DNA from: Lachnospiraceae bacterium
GTDB taxonomy: Bacteria > Bacillota > Clostridia > Lachnospirales > Lachnospiraceae
Assembly (NCBI GenBank): GCA_017542245.1
Contig: JAFXXN010000196.1
Coordinates: forward strand, 1-42,076
Reading direction: 5' to 3'
Length of the DNA: 42,076 nt
In this document: positions 33,278 to 41,212 of the stretch, piece by piece
Layout: every line of letters starts with the position of its first letter
Numbering within the stretch: the first letter of the stretch is position 1
Program-made: the position numbers and the translations under genes
The notes under the pieces: generated by a model
What the model was told of the DNA's origin: nothing
Database searches by the model: none
What the model saw: only the letters and a program-made list of their open reading frames with translations

Positions 33278-35647
33278 TTACTCGATACTATTAATCTCAT
33301 TTGCACTGATATTCCTTACCGACATCGCAGTCAGGAACACCCCAAACAGTGTAGCCGCAATGATAATACCGGGGTAAATCACGTAACTCTCCAACACATT
33401 CGGGTCAAAGATAATCTTCTTCGCGCCCATTCCCGTAAAAATCGAGCCCACGGAAAGCTGGCATACCGGATTATTCAAAACAATAGCTATCACCGTAGAA
33501 ATCAGCATAACTATGAAAACCCTTAGCGTCTGCCAGAAAACTATCGAAGAATGACTGAACCCAAGTGCCTTAAGACATGCTATCTCGCCGCGTTCCTTTG
33601 TAAGGAAGGACTTCTCCATAAGAACCGCCACCAGAATATTGATCAGTATTACCACCAAAAGAACCAGCCATCTCGTATCATCCAGGTAAGCAGCAGAATG
33701 AATCGTCTTATCCGTAAATCCACTGGGTGAATAAATCTCATAGTCAGGAAGAAGTTCCTCCATCTTCTCCAAACGCGCTGCCGTCTCCTTACCCGAAGGG
33801 TTATCCGTAAACTTAATCTGTATTCCCCAGATACCGTTCATATATAAATAATTTCTGTCATCATCCTGATGGAATCTAACACCTTCACCCCTGTTCGTCA
33901 TGGTTTCAAAAGTACCTGAAACGATATAGTCTCTTGAACCGTCCGGATCGGTAACTGTTACAGTATCACCTATAGCGGCTTTTAAATTGTCCAGCAGCAT
34001 ATAATGAAGCGCAATTTCCCTCGGATTCTGCGGTGCGCTGCCATCAACATAGTTATCATAATCATTGGTATCGGTATTCACTCCAAGAAATGCCATCGAA
34101 TTAGCTTTCATATCGCCTTTTTTCAAGGAATAATTAAACAATACCTCTGCTCCAACCTTTGCAGGCATCCCGTTTTTCTCCAGAAGAACCCTTATATTCT
34201 CGAGCTCTTCCTGTAATATTTCCTTACCGTTTTCATTATGATAATCGGTAATATTCTTTGTGCTCGAAAGATATGCATCAGCTTCGGTTACAGCGAACCA
34301 TCTGACAAGCTTTTCACTCTTTAACGTGCTTATACAGTTAAGCACTATCATTACCAGCAGAATCCCGATACTGAACGTAATGATCATTACCATAAAGCGC
34401 TTTAATCCGCTTAAGATATCATTTACAGCCATAAACGGAGCCGGACGCGCACCGGACTTTGAAAGTTTTAAGAACCCTTTCTTCTTATATCTTTCACCCG
34501 TACTGCCGTTCCTTATCGCATCAACAGGAGTATACTTCTTTATAAGCCTCGTCGAACGGAATCCAAAGAACAATACTATCGCTACAACTACTATCGCGCT
34601 TATTACGGAAAGCAGCACAGAACCCTCATCGGAAATCACGATAGTTTCCTTGGCCTTTTCCATAAGAAGGTCTGAAAAAGGGAAGGAGCATATAAATCCG
34701 ATCACCGCTCCAAGGATGGCAAGTGCCAGATATTTTACGAGATACAGCATTCTTATCCCCGCACTCGGTATACCTATCGCCTTCATGATACCTATTTCCC
34801 TGAATTCCTCGCTTATTGTAAAGGATATTGTAAATTTAAGTATAAACAACGCAATAATTATAAGACAGATACTTACTATCATGAGCAATCCTGCAACCAC
34901 CATTTCCATAAGGTAGGTTAACTTCATCGTACCCTTCGTATCCATAAAAGCGATATTGGTACAATCGGCAAGCTCTTTTCTTAAGTCATCCGTATTCTCC
35001 GTATAGAAATAATCAATACTTCCCAGATACTGATCTATGTCTTTCGCTGTTAAAAATTCACTGAAATCTTCTTCACTTATCAAAAACCTCGGAGAATCCA
35101 TAAGTGAACCGCCAAAAAACGCATCCTTTAGCACTCCCAGTATCTTAAAATCCTTCTCAATACCGTCTATGGTAACCGTTATTGTATCCCCAACATCGGA
35201 CTTAAGTAATTCCAAAGCATTCTTCCTAAGATAAACACCGCCTCTCGGAACCTCGGTAATTTCCAGGTTCTTCTCCGAATAAAAGAACTTGTTTATCCTT
35301 CTGTCAAAAGAACTGACCATTACTATTTCAGCGACTTTTATTATTTCTCCGGATTTAACTTTGATTCCTTCTACATTGTATAATATCTTTTCTGATTTAA
35401 TATCATTTACATAAGGAAGCTCCCTCGCTATTTCTTCAGCGGTTCTTTCTGCTCCCTGCGCTCTTTCCAGCGCAATGAAATCACCCACTCCCGCATCTGC
35501 AAAATACTTATCGAGTGAATTAAAAGTACCTGATAAATTCGTCACACTTGAACAAACAAACGTCACCGACATGATGACAAAGATGAAAATAATAAAATTC
35601 ATCGTCTTCTTTCTTTTTAAATCTCTTTTTAGTATCTCAAAAAACAT
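33278..35647 (-). CDS. FtsX-domain ABC transporter permease
   Basis: Membrane permease of 789 residues with two FtsX modules. It starts with the usual anchor (MFFEILKRDLKRKKTMNFIIFIFVIMSV), then a ~220-residue outer domain, a helix cluster at about 250-420 (SEEFREIGIMKAIG is the coupling motif), a second outer domain (about 440-680) and a last cluster (about 690-780, TKERGEIACLKALGF). GAGGAG 7 nt before the ATG at 35647 decides the start; the longer frame from 35779 is not supported. It is first in the operon with the ATPase at 32222. Confidence 0.92.
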   Translation of the reverse strand: MFFEILKRDLKRKKTMNFIIFIFVIMSVTFVCSSVTNLSGTFNSLDKYFADAGVGDFIALERAQGAERTAEEIARELPYVNDIKSEKILYNVEGIKVKSGEIIKVAEIVMVSSFDRRINKFFYSEKNLEITEVPRGGVYLRKNALELLKSDVGDTITVTIDGIEKDFKILGVLKDAFFGGSLMDSPRFLISEEDFSEFLTAKDIDQYLGSIDYFYTENTDDLRKELADCTNIAFMDTKGTMKLTYLMEMVVAGLLMIVSICLIIIALFILKFTISFTISEEFREIGIMKAIGIPSAGIRMLYLVKYLALAILGAVIGFICSFPFSDLLMEKAKETIVISDEGSVLLSVISAIVVVAIVLFFGFRSTRLIKKYTPVDAIRNGSTGERYKKKGFLKLSKSGARPAPFMAVNDILSGLKRFMVMIITFSIGILLVMIVLNCISTLKSEKLVRWFAVTEADAYLSSTKNITDYHNENGKEILQEELENIRVLLEKNGMPAKVGAEVLFNYSLKKGDMKANSMAFLGVNTDTNDYDNYVDGSAPQNPREIALHYMLLDNLKAAIGDTVTVTDPDGSRDYIVSGTFETMTNRGEGVRFHQDDDRNYLYMNGIWGIQIKFTDNPSGKETAARLEKMEELLPDYEIYSPSGFTDKTIHSAAYLDDTRWLVLLVVILINILVAVLMEKSFLTKERGEIACLKALGFSHSSIVFWQTLRVFIVMLISTVIAIVLNNPVCQLSVGSIFTGMGAKKIIFDPNVLESYVIYPGIIIAATLFGVFLTAMSVRNISANEINSIE

Positions 35648-35835
35648 TGTCTTACTCCTCACTGTTAATCTAGAACCCTTAGCTTTATTCAGGATGACTT
35701 CAAAACATCCTTTAAAAGCACCCTCACCTCGCCGCGTTCTGGCCGGGAACCGGCAGGCAGATTTGTTTGTCAGCTTCATTTTAATATCAAATTATTAAAC
35801 AATCCTTAAATACTAAAAGAATTTTTTAACTTTTT

Positions 35836-35902
35836 TGGGGTCAGACCCCATGAACAAAATATGAACACATGTTCATGGGGTCGTTCATGGGGTCTGACCC
35901 CA
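35836..35902. repeat. REP pair forming a 20-bp inverted repeat
   Basis: TGGGGTCAGACCCCATGAAC (35836-35855) and its exact complement at 35883-35902. Between them an additional CATGTTCATGGGG copy is present. This is the first of eight sites of the GGGGTCWGACCCC family in this part of the window. The rest of the 423-bp gap 35648-36070 holds only AT-rich sequence and, just before the next gene, AGGAG. Confidence 0.85.
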
Positions 35903-36070
35903 GTTCCATGATTGAAAAAATTTTGGAAATTGGTATAATAAATTATACCCAAATTGAAAATGCGAAACAGCGTTTTGTTCCCTAGGAAACGCTGAAGGTA
36001 TTTTCAAGGTGACAATGACCGGCTTCTGCTAATTAAAAAGAGTACATAAAAAACATAGGAGAAATATACG

Positions 36071-36964
36071 ATGATAAAAATACCTGATTATAAAAAAATC
36101 AATGTGATCATAGATACCGATGCCGCTTGCGAAGCAGACGATCCGTTCGCCATAGTTCAGGCGTTACTGAGTCCCAAACTCATAGTCAAGGGAATTGTCG
36201 CAGAACATTTTAATGAAGAAGGCTCCGTACAAAAAAGTTATAAAGAAATAGAGACCATACTTGAAGCCATGGAACTCAAAGTTCCCACCCTTATGGGCGA
36301 AGAATATCCGCTTCTTAAATCACAAACTCCGGCAAACGGCGAAACTGCCTGCAGCGAAGGAGTTGATTTCATTATAAAGGAAGCCCTAAGCAGGGACAAA
36401 ACCTATATCCTCTGTCAGGGCGCCATCACAAATGTAGCCATGGCATTCAGAAAATGCCCTGAAATAAAGAAAAAAGTCACCGTCATCTGGATAGGTACCC
36501 ATGGTGGCGGTGACGTAAAAGCTCCCTTCAGGGAATTTAATGCAGGAAACGATATAACGGCAGCCAATGAAGTACTTGCCAGCGGCACTGACCTCTGGCT
36601 GGTTCCTTCGGATGTATACACAACAATAAATGTAGGACTTGCAGAATTAAAACTAAAGGTATTTCCATACGGAAAAATAGGAAAACACCTTTATGAAAAC
36701 ATGATCGAATACAATATGTCACCAAATGCAGGCTGGACTAAAGGCGAAAGCTGGTCTTTGGGCGACTCTCCCGCAATAGCATTGGCCCTGAACCCCGACT
36801 GCGGTAAATACACCTTCGAACCCGCACCCTATATAAATGAAGATACCTCATCTTCCAAAATGCCCGGAAACCCTGTCATCCGCATATATAAAAAGGTGGA
36901 CAGCCGCTACATCCTCGAGGATTTCTTCGCTAAGCTGCAACTGGGGTCGGGTCAGACCCCATGA
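36071..36964 (+). CDS. Nucleoside hydrolase (inosine/uridine-preferring type)
   Basis: Hydrolase of 297 residues that splits ribonucleosides into base and ribose for salvage. The calcium-binding aspartate cluster is DTDAACEADDP (D15, D17, D23, D24), and the active-site region GGDVKAPFREFNAGND supplies further conserved Asn/Asp residues. The family is usually about 300-330 residues. The last codons (GSGQTP and the TGA stop) are encoded by a REP sequence (36942-36964), so the native C-terminus may have been lost and replaced. AGGAG lies about 9 nt before the ATG. It stands alone in an accessory region. Confidence 0.88.
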   Translation: MIKIPDYKKINVIIDTDAACEADDPFAIVQALLSPKLIVKGIVAEHFNEEGSVQKSYKEIETILEAMELKVPTLMGEEYPLLKSQTPANGETACSEGVDFIIKEALSRDKTYILCQGAITNVAMAFRKCPEIKKKVTVIWIGTHGGGDVKAPFREFNAGNDITAANEVLASGTDLWLVPSDVYTTINVGLAELKLKVFPYGKIGKHLYENMIEYNMSPNAGWTKGESWSLGDSPAIALALNPDCGKYTFEPAPYINEDTSSSKMPGNPVIRIYKKVDSRYILEDFFAKLQLGSGQTP

Positions 36965-37022
36965 ACAAACTGTGAACAAACAGGGGCCGACCTCCATAAA
37001 CTGTTCATGGGGTCTGACCCCA
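36942..37022. repeat. REP pair downstream of the nucleoside hydrolase
   Basis: Left copy GGGTCAGACCCCATGAAC (36949-36966), preceded by a duplicated GGGGTCG, and right inverted copy GTTCATGGGGTCTGACCCCA (37003-37022). Between them is a diverged half-copy (AGGGGCCGACCTCCAT). The left copy is inside the hydrolase frame; the right copy abuts the 3' end of the hicB remnant. Confidence 0.85.
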
Positions 37023-37024
37023 TA

Positions 37025-37330
37025 TCATTTAAGGCTCTCTTGAAGAAGCTACGAACAGTTAACCCCTCGTTTGTCAGCTAAGTTAGCCATCCACCGAGGA
37101 AGCGAAACATTTTTCCTTACAGCTCTTGTATCTGTGGCTGCTCTGTACGAGATGGTGTCAATCTGTATAAGTGATAGAAAATCATTTTCCGATCTGTTCA
37201 CAACCGCCTGTCTTGTCGCTTCCGGAATATCAAGTCCTTCATCCTCGGCAACAACAAGCCATCCCGAAGCAGCATCAGTTATCTGATTGATAGCATCCTC
37301 AAGAGAAGCCCCCGTAGTTATGCACCCCTA
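37025..37330 (-). pseudogene. hicB antitoxin remnant
   Basis: Reading the minus strand gives a HicB-like protein: CITTGASLEDAINQITDA, then GLDIPEATRQAV, DTISYRAATDTRAVRKNV, SLPRWMANLADKRGVNCS, an in-frame TAG, and LLQESLK before TGA at 37025. The family reads NCSQLLQESLK, so the TAG stands for a lost Gln codon (CAG to TAG). The first ~35-40 residues are missing and are replaced exactly by a REP at 37331; another REP touches the 3' end. No hicA toxin gene is present. The frame is therefore a dead, REP-bracketed fragment. An opposite-strand open frame (37071-37286) is only its shadow. Confidence 0.85.
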
Positions 37331-37978
37331 TTCATGGGGTCTGACCCCAGGAAGCCACATCTCATCTTCCTTCATATCCTTCTGTATCAAAAGTTCCTGC
37401 TCTTCATGGGAAATCTTGCCCTCAACAAACATGCGATACTGCTCCTTGGGATTTGTGTCAAAATATGAAAAAACCCTGGAAGTATCTATAAGTTCCGCTA
37501 TATAAGATGATATTTTGCTGGCATTTTCTTCTAAACTATCCGACATAAATAACGGATAACTGCTATACTCATAATCCAATGGTTCTCTGACCATCTTAGC
37601 CTTCACCGGGTTCAGGTGTATATAACGACTCACTTCCAGGAAATAACGCTCATCCTCGATAATACAAGCCGTGTAACGCCCTTCAAAAAGATGCCCGGTA
37701 AATGAATGCTTGTGGTTAAACTCTTCAGCATAAAGACTAAGCAGCTTCTGCATTATCCGCCAAAGTTCTGTCGAAATAGTCTCAATAGCCATATGGAAAT
37801 GATTTGTCATAAGGCACAAAGAATGAACCTTAAATGGATACTTTTCTTTGATTGTCTTCATTACTTCCAGGAAATGCAGATAATCACCATAATCCTGGAA
37901 TATTGCCGTCCTTCTGTTGCCCCTACTCATCACGTGATATATCGCACCGGGATACCATATTCTTTTCTGTCTTGCCAT
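37328..37978 (-). CDS. REP-associated tyrosine transposase (RAYT), Y1/IS200-like
   Basis: Single-strand DNA transposase of 216 residues of the HUH class. The HUH motif is TNHFHMAIE (H60, H62); the catalytic tyrosine is probably Y112 or Y119 in the helix ERYFLEVSRYIHLNPVKAKMV, which is highly characteristic of RAYTs (as is HLFEGRY). GGGAGG precedes the ATG at 37978; a longer frame to 38035 is unlikely. REP copies lie on both sides (37331-37349 and 38106-38125), and the downstream one encodes the last residues GVRPHE before TAG. A hairpin GCCTGTT/AACAGGC lies upstream (38038-38065). It is the obvious candidate for having spread the GGGGTCWGACCCC repeats. Confidence 0.92.
   Translation of the reverse strand: MARQKRIWYPGAIYHVMSRGNRRTAIFQDYGDYLHFLEVMKTIKEKYPFKVHSLCLMTNHFHMAIETISTELWRIMQKLLSLYAEEFNHKHSFTGHLFEGRYTACIIEDERYFLEVSRYIHLNPVKAKMVREPLDYEYSSYPLFMSDSLEENASKISSYIAELIDTSRVFSYFDTNPKEQYRMFVEGKISHEEQELLIQKDMKEDEMWLPGVRPHE
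37331..37349 (+). repeat. REP copy at the 3' end of the RAYT gene
   Basis: TTCATGGGGTCTGACCCCA. On the minus strand it encodes the C-terminal residues of the transposase, and on the other side it cuts off the hicB remnant. Confidence 0.85.
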
Positions 37979-38071
37979 TAAACCCTCCCTAAACCTACAA
38001 CATTTACTACTATGCGGATTTTTCTTCTGAAACAAAAGCCTGTTAGGAAAACTCCCTAAACAGGCCGGAAA

Positions 38072-38125
38072 TTCATGGGACCAGCCCCCATTTTGTTCAC
38101 ATTTTGTTCATGGGGTCTGACCCCA
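38072..38125 (+). repeat. REP pair upstream of the RAYT gene
   Basis: A degraded copy, TTCATGGGACCAGCCCCCA (38072-38090), followed by a TTTTGTTCA spacer unit and an intact GTTCATGGGGTCTGACCCCA (38106-38125). The extended context (CCCCCAT, two TTTTGTTCA units, then AATGCT after the copy) is shared with the REP at 40013-40056. Confidence 0.8.
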
Positions 38126-38139
38126 ATGCTTAATCAATT

Positions 38140-39801
38140 TCAAACTGCCTTTTCAATTTCACAGCTGTGATGCTTAAATTCCTCACTATCATTAGACAAG
38201 GTTCTGTCATAATTGATTCCAACTAATATCAGATTCCCTTTGTACAGTTCCAGCCTTTCAGGATAATTCTGCCTGTGGATCTGCGAGATTGCCGTATCCG
38301 CATCCTTTTCATATTTGAGCTCAATTAGCATCGCCGGATACTTCGGATCCTTTGGGATATATGCCAGATCCGCATATCCTTTTCCTGTATCAAGCTCCGG
38401 GATTATCGTATACAGATCCTGCGCGGCATAATATGCCAGCTGCACTGCATAGGATAACCCAGCCTCACTGTGATAGGTCCTGTTTCCTGCTTTGTCATGA
38501 GCCGCTTCAAGCAGTTCTGCTACCATTTTTCGGTCACAGTTCCAAGTGGCCTCAAGAAGCTTTCTCGAATTCTGAAGTGCTCTGAAAGTTACTGTCCAAT
38601 CCCTGTTGTTCTTTGTAGACGACTTAAATACATCCAGTACTTCCTTGTTTGGAATGAAGACTTCCTTTGTATCACTTTCATATCCAAGGTATCCCAAATG
38701 GATCAGCATCGTCAGGATATCATCCTTACTGTGGAATGTGGTCATATCATTCTGATAGCCGGTAATATCCACCGGTATCTTTCCACCTTCCATCAATACG
38801 GCCACATCTTCTTTCAAGCCCTCAAAGTTCCAATCAATATACTGCTGCAGGGCTTCATAGGTTTCTGTCTGGTTCCAATAGTTCTCAAACTGTTTGCTGA
38901 GCATGGCGTTCACAACTGAATATGGACTGTAAATATCATATTCACGATATACTGTATCGTCAACACTCTCCCCTTCAAGGATCATTTCATCTGACGCTCT
39001 GTTAGAAAGCCTGTACCCGTCATACCAGGACTTGAATCCGGAATAATCAAGCTTCTTCTCTTTACATTTATCTTCAACTTCTATACTGGTAAAACCAACA
39101 TATGGAGCCAATTGTCTTGGCTGTATCATGGAATATTCAGTAAACATATTTAGGGCTGAATGCTTACCATACTTCTTGATCGGAAGTATTCCTGTCATGT
39201 AAGCCAGCGCAATATACTCCTTATCTTTCAGCCAATCCCTTAAAAAATCCAGATACTTCTTTTGTCCTTCCTTATCTTCTTTATATTCCCTGAAGATTGC
39301 ATCCCATTCGTCAATGATTATCACGAACTGTGTTTTTTTACTTCCATAAATCTTATTCATCACGGTTCGCAAATTCACTCGATTGCCATATCTGACTCCG
39401 GGATATATTTCTTTTAGTTCAGAAATCACCTCTTCCGACAGGTAATCGAGCATATCATCTATAGACACTGAATCTTGCATAAACTCCGTCATCACCAGCC
39501 TGATTACATCAAATTCTCCAAGGTACTTATCCCATTCAGGGGCGCTCTCTTCTCCTGCACTTTTACTTATCTTGCACTTCTCAAAAAGAGATCTGCTGTC
39601 TGCTTCCCGGTCATAATAGGCACAAAGCATTTTAGCTGCCATGGACTTACCAAAACGTCGCGGGCGTGAAACACAGACATACTTCTGTTCCGTTTTTATA
39701 ACACTATTCAGATAACGGATCATTTCTGTTTTGTCTACGAAAATCTCCGAATTAACGGCTTCCTCAAATGCAGTTTTTCCAGGATTAAAATAAATACCCA
39801 T
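38140..39801 (-). CDS. AAA-ATPase-like / PD-(D/E)XK nuclease-like protein
   Basis: Protein of 553 residues of the common AAA-ATPase_like plus PDDEXK_9 plan. The N-terminal ATPase has Walker A RPRRFGKS (46-53) and Walker B FVIIIDEWDAIF (about 157-168). The C-terminal domain (about 430-540) has the nuclease-like core YADLAYIP ... PAMLIELKYEKD, in which Asp and ELK match the PD-(D/E)XK pattern. These genes are multiplied in gut Bacteroidetes and Clostridia, and their function is not established; defence or mobile-element roles are often suggested. AGGAG lies about 10 nt before the ATG. REPs flank it on both sides. Confidence 0.88.
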   Translation of the reverse strand: MGIYFNPGKTAFEEAVNSEIFVDKTEMIRYLNSVIKTEQKYVCVSRPRRFGKSMAAKMLCAYYDREADSRSLFEKCKISKSAGEESAPEWDKYLGEFDVIRLVMTEFMQDSVSIDDMLDYLSEEVISELKEIYPGVRYGNRVNLRTVMNKIYGSKKTQFVIIIDEWDAIFREYKEDKEGQKKYLDFLRDWLKDKEYIALAYMTGILPIKKYGKHSALNMFTEYSMIQPRQLAPYVGFTSIEVEDKCKEKKLDYSGFKSWYDGYRLSNRASDEMILEGESVDDTVYREYDIYSPYSVVNAMLSKQFENYWNQTETYEALQQYIDWNFEGLKEDVAVLMEGGKIPVDITGYQNDMTTFHSKDDILTMLIHLGYLGYESDTKEVFIPNKEVLDVFKSSTKNNRDWTVTFRALQNSRKLLEATWNCDRKMVAELLEAAHDKAGNRTYHSEAGLSYAVQLAYYAAQDLYTIIPELDTGKGYADLAYIPKDPKYPAMLIELKYEKDADTAISQIHRQNYPERLELYKGNLILVGINYDRTLSNDSEEFKHHSCEIEKAV

Positions 39802-39943
39802 GCTGCAGCACTCCTTCCACCGAACAATATTCCTCTATCCCTAATACTAAAGATACTCTAAACATGCCTTAAAGTCAAGTTTCTTTTCATCACACAGATT
39901 CCGGTATCTATGGCATAAAGCTCATCGCTCAATGCTGCGATCT

Positions 39944-39963
39944 GTTCATAGGGTCTGACCCCA
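39944..39963 (+). repeat. REP copy with one change
   Basis: GTTCATAGGGTCTGACCCCA, one base different from the consensus, in the gap between the AAA protein gene and the flippase fragment. The surrounding 39802-40033 contains no gene. Confidence 0.8.
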
Positions 39964-40031
39964 CCAATTTTAATTTTAACACGTAATTGACAGGGTTATA
40001 AACAATAAAACCCCCATCTTGTTCATATTTT

Positions 40032-40051
40032 GTTCATGGGGTCTGACCCCA
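40032..40051 (+). repeat. REP copy at the 3' end of the flippase fragment
   Basis: GTTCATGGGGTCTGACCCCA. On the minus strand it gives the residues GQTP and the TGA stop of the flippase fragment, in the same frame as in the nucleoside hydrolase. Confidence 0.85.
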
Positions 40052-40738
40052 ATGCTTCCACGCCAACAAAAACACCGCTACAGAAACCGCAGTACACACC
40101 ACCAGACGGCCCGCCAGACACAGGAGACTGCTTACCAGTCCGGAATCGCTCACAGGGAGCAGGAAATCACAAACCACCCAGCTGCACCCTGCCGTAAGAA
40201 GCATAGTAGCCAAGTATAATAAATGATCGGTCCAGTACTCCTTAAGTTTCCCGTTCTTAAAATACCGGTCAAACAGCACCTTCGGGCAGAAAAACACATT
40301 CGTTACAAAGACAGAAAGCACCGTAGCCAGCACAATACCGAACACGCCCCACAACTTACACAATAAAACATTCAGCACTATATTCGCCACGGCTTCCCCG
40401 ATCATAATAAACCGGCACTCAAACCACTGGCCTGCGCCCTCCTGATACACCCAGCGGATATCCCCGGACTTCAAGATATAAAAATACGAACATAACGCGA
40501 TCACGACCGGCATCTCCAGCATCATATCCGTCCCGAGCCACATCCTTACAAACGGCTGGTAAAGACACAAAAGACACACCGTAGCCCATCCCGCAACCGA
40601 AGTATATATGAAGTCAAAAAGCCTCATATCCTTATAATTCTTCTCCCTGCTCTCAGTGGCAATACGGTTCCCCACACTTGCCATCATCAAGCTAAAGATC
40701 ATCAATGTTCCTTCTGGTAAGCTGTAAACAGTTTCATC
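40034..40738 (-). pseudogene. C-terminal fragment of a polysaccharide flippase
   Basis: An open frame of about 235 codons matching the second half of Wzx-type/oligosaccharide flippases (VGNRIATESREKNYKDMRLFDFIY, then six or so membrane helices, with GEAVANIVLNVLLCKLWGVFGIVLATVLS typical). Intact members are about 480-520 residues. The frame is open from an in-frame TAA at 40739-40741, and the N-terminal half is absent. A TTG (40705) or ATG (40702) could act as start, but no ribosome-binding site is evident. The C-terminus ends in REP-encoded GQTP. It is truncated at the 5' side and altered at the 3' side, so almost certainly not functional. Confidence 0.75.
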
Positions 40739-40773
40739 TTATAAAACCTTAAAAATTTCCAAAAATCAACATA

Positions 40774-40802
40774 TTGACACTATAAGATCTTTCATATATA
40801 CT
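40774..40802 (+). promoter_or_regulatory. Strong promoter of small RNA 1
   Basis: TTGACA (40774-40779), a 17-nt spacer and TATACT (40797-40802). No ribosome-binding site or open frame follows before a terminator. Confidence 0.8.
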
Positions 40803-40808
40803 AAGGAT

Positions 40809-40880
40809 AATCGTAATAAATCATTTGGGCTGACGTATGTCTGGTCCACCGACAGGCGCTGGGAGCCTGCGCCGTTTTTT
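40809..40880 (+). ncRNA. Candidate small RNA 1 upstream of the nuclease module
   Basis: About 72 nt. A first hairpin pairs GGGC (40827-40830) with GUCC (40844-40847) and GAC with GUC around a GUAU loop. A second is the terminator: GGCGCUGG (40855-40862) and CCUGCGCC (40866-40873) with one U-U mismatch and a GAG loop, followed by six T. I recognise no known RNA class. It is divergent from the flippase remnant and precedes RNA 2 by about 115 bp. Confidence 0.6.
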
Positions 40881-40997
40881 CCGAAAGGAATATTCTATTC
40901 ACAGGTTTTGACCTCAATGTCGAACATCTGTCTTAATGGCATTGCCAATGTTTAACAAAGCTTAATATTTATTTAACACACCCACCGGATAAACATC

Positions 40998-41026
40998 TTG
41001 ACAAAACCCCTTCTACACTCTATAAT
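40998..41026 (+). promoter_or_regulatory. Consensus promoter of small RNA 2
   Basis: TTGACA (40998-41003), exactly 17 nt, then TATAAT (41021-41026): a perfect sigma-A promoter, unmatched by any other in this window. Confidence 0.9.
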
Positions 41027-41032
41027 AAAAAT

Positions 41033-41188
41033 GACAACGGACAACAGAGAGTGTCCGCTAAGCGTTGAAGCAACAGGTCGTGCCGGTAAGCGATGTGTTG
41101 TGGAGCTTTATGGATGGTTGGATGATACCCCAGAACCGGCAATGAAAACATCACTGGCTCTTCATACACTGAAGAGCCTTTTTATTTT
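41033..41188 (+). ncRNA. Candidate structured RNA 2, immediately before a nuclease gene
   Basis: About 150 nt from a consensus promoter to an intrinsic terminator: 9-bp stem GGCTCTTCA (41156-41164) / TGAAGAGCC (41170-41178), then T5ATTTT. Predicted hairpins are CGGACA/UGUCCG (41038-41043 with 41052-41057) and GCAACA/UGUUGU plus UCG/CGA (41070-41075, 41078-41080 with 41091-41093, 41096-41101). The loop of the second contains GCCGGU (41082-41087), complementary over 6 bp to ACCGGC at 41135-41140, a possible pseudoknot. The nuclease start is 25 nt past the terminator with no other promoter between. An open frame 41031-41201 runs across it but has no ribosome-binding site and begins at the expected transcript start. 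Confidence 0.65.
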
Positions 41189-41212
41189 CTATAAATTCTG
41201 AAAGGCAATCTA

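Noticed and set aside
37071-37286. Plus-strand open frame of 71 codons
   Set aside because: The opposite strand reads clearly as HicB, so this frame is its shadow.
35836-40051. CRISPR array formed by the repeated GGGGTCWGACCCC units
   Set aside because: The units are irregularly spaced over kilobases, lie in both orientations and inside genes, and no cas genes are present; they fit REP elements.
41031-41201. Small open frame of 56 codons across candidate RNA 2
   Set aside because: It has no ribosome-binding site, its ATG coincides with the expected transcription start, and its last codons are the terminator hairpin. Chance openness over 56 codons is unlikely but possible, so it is kept only as an alternative explanation.
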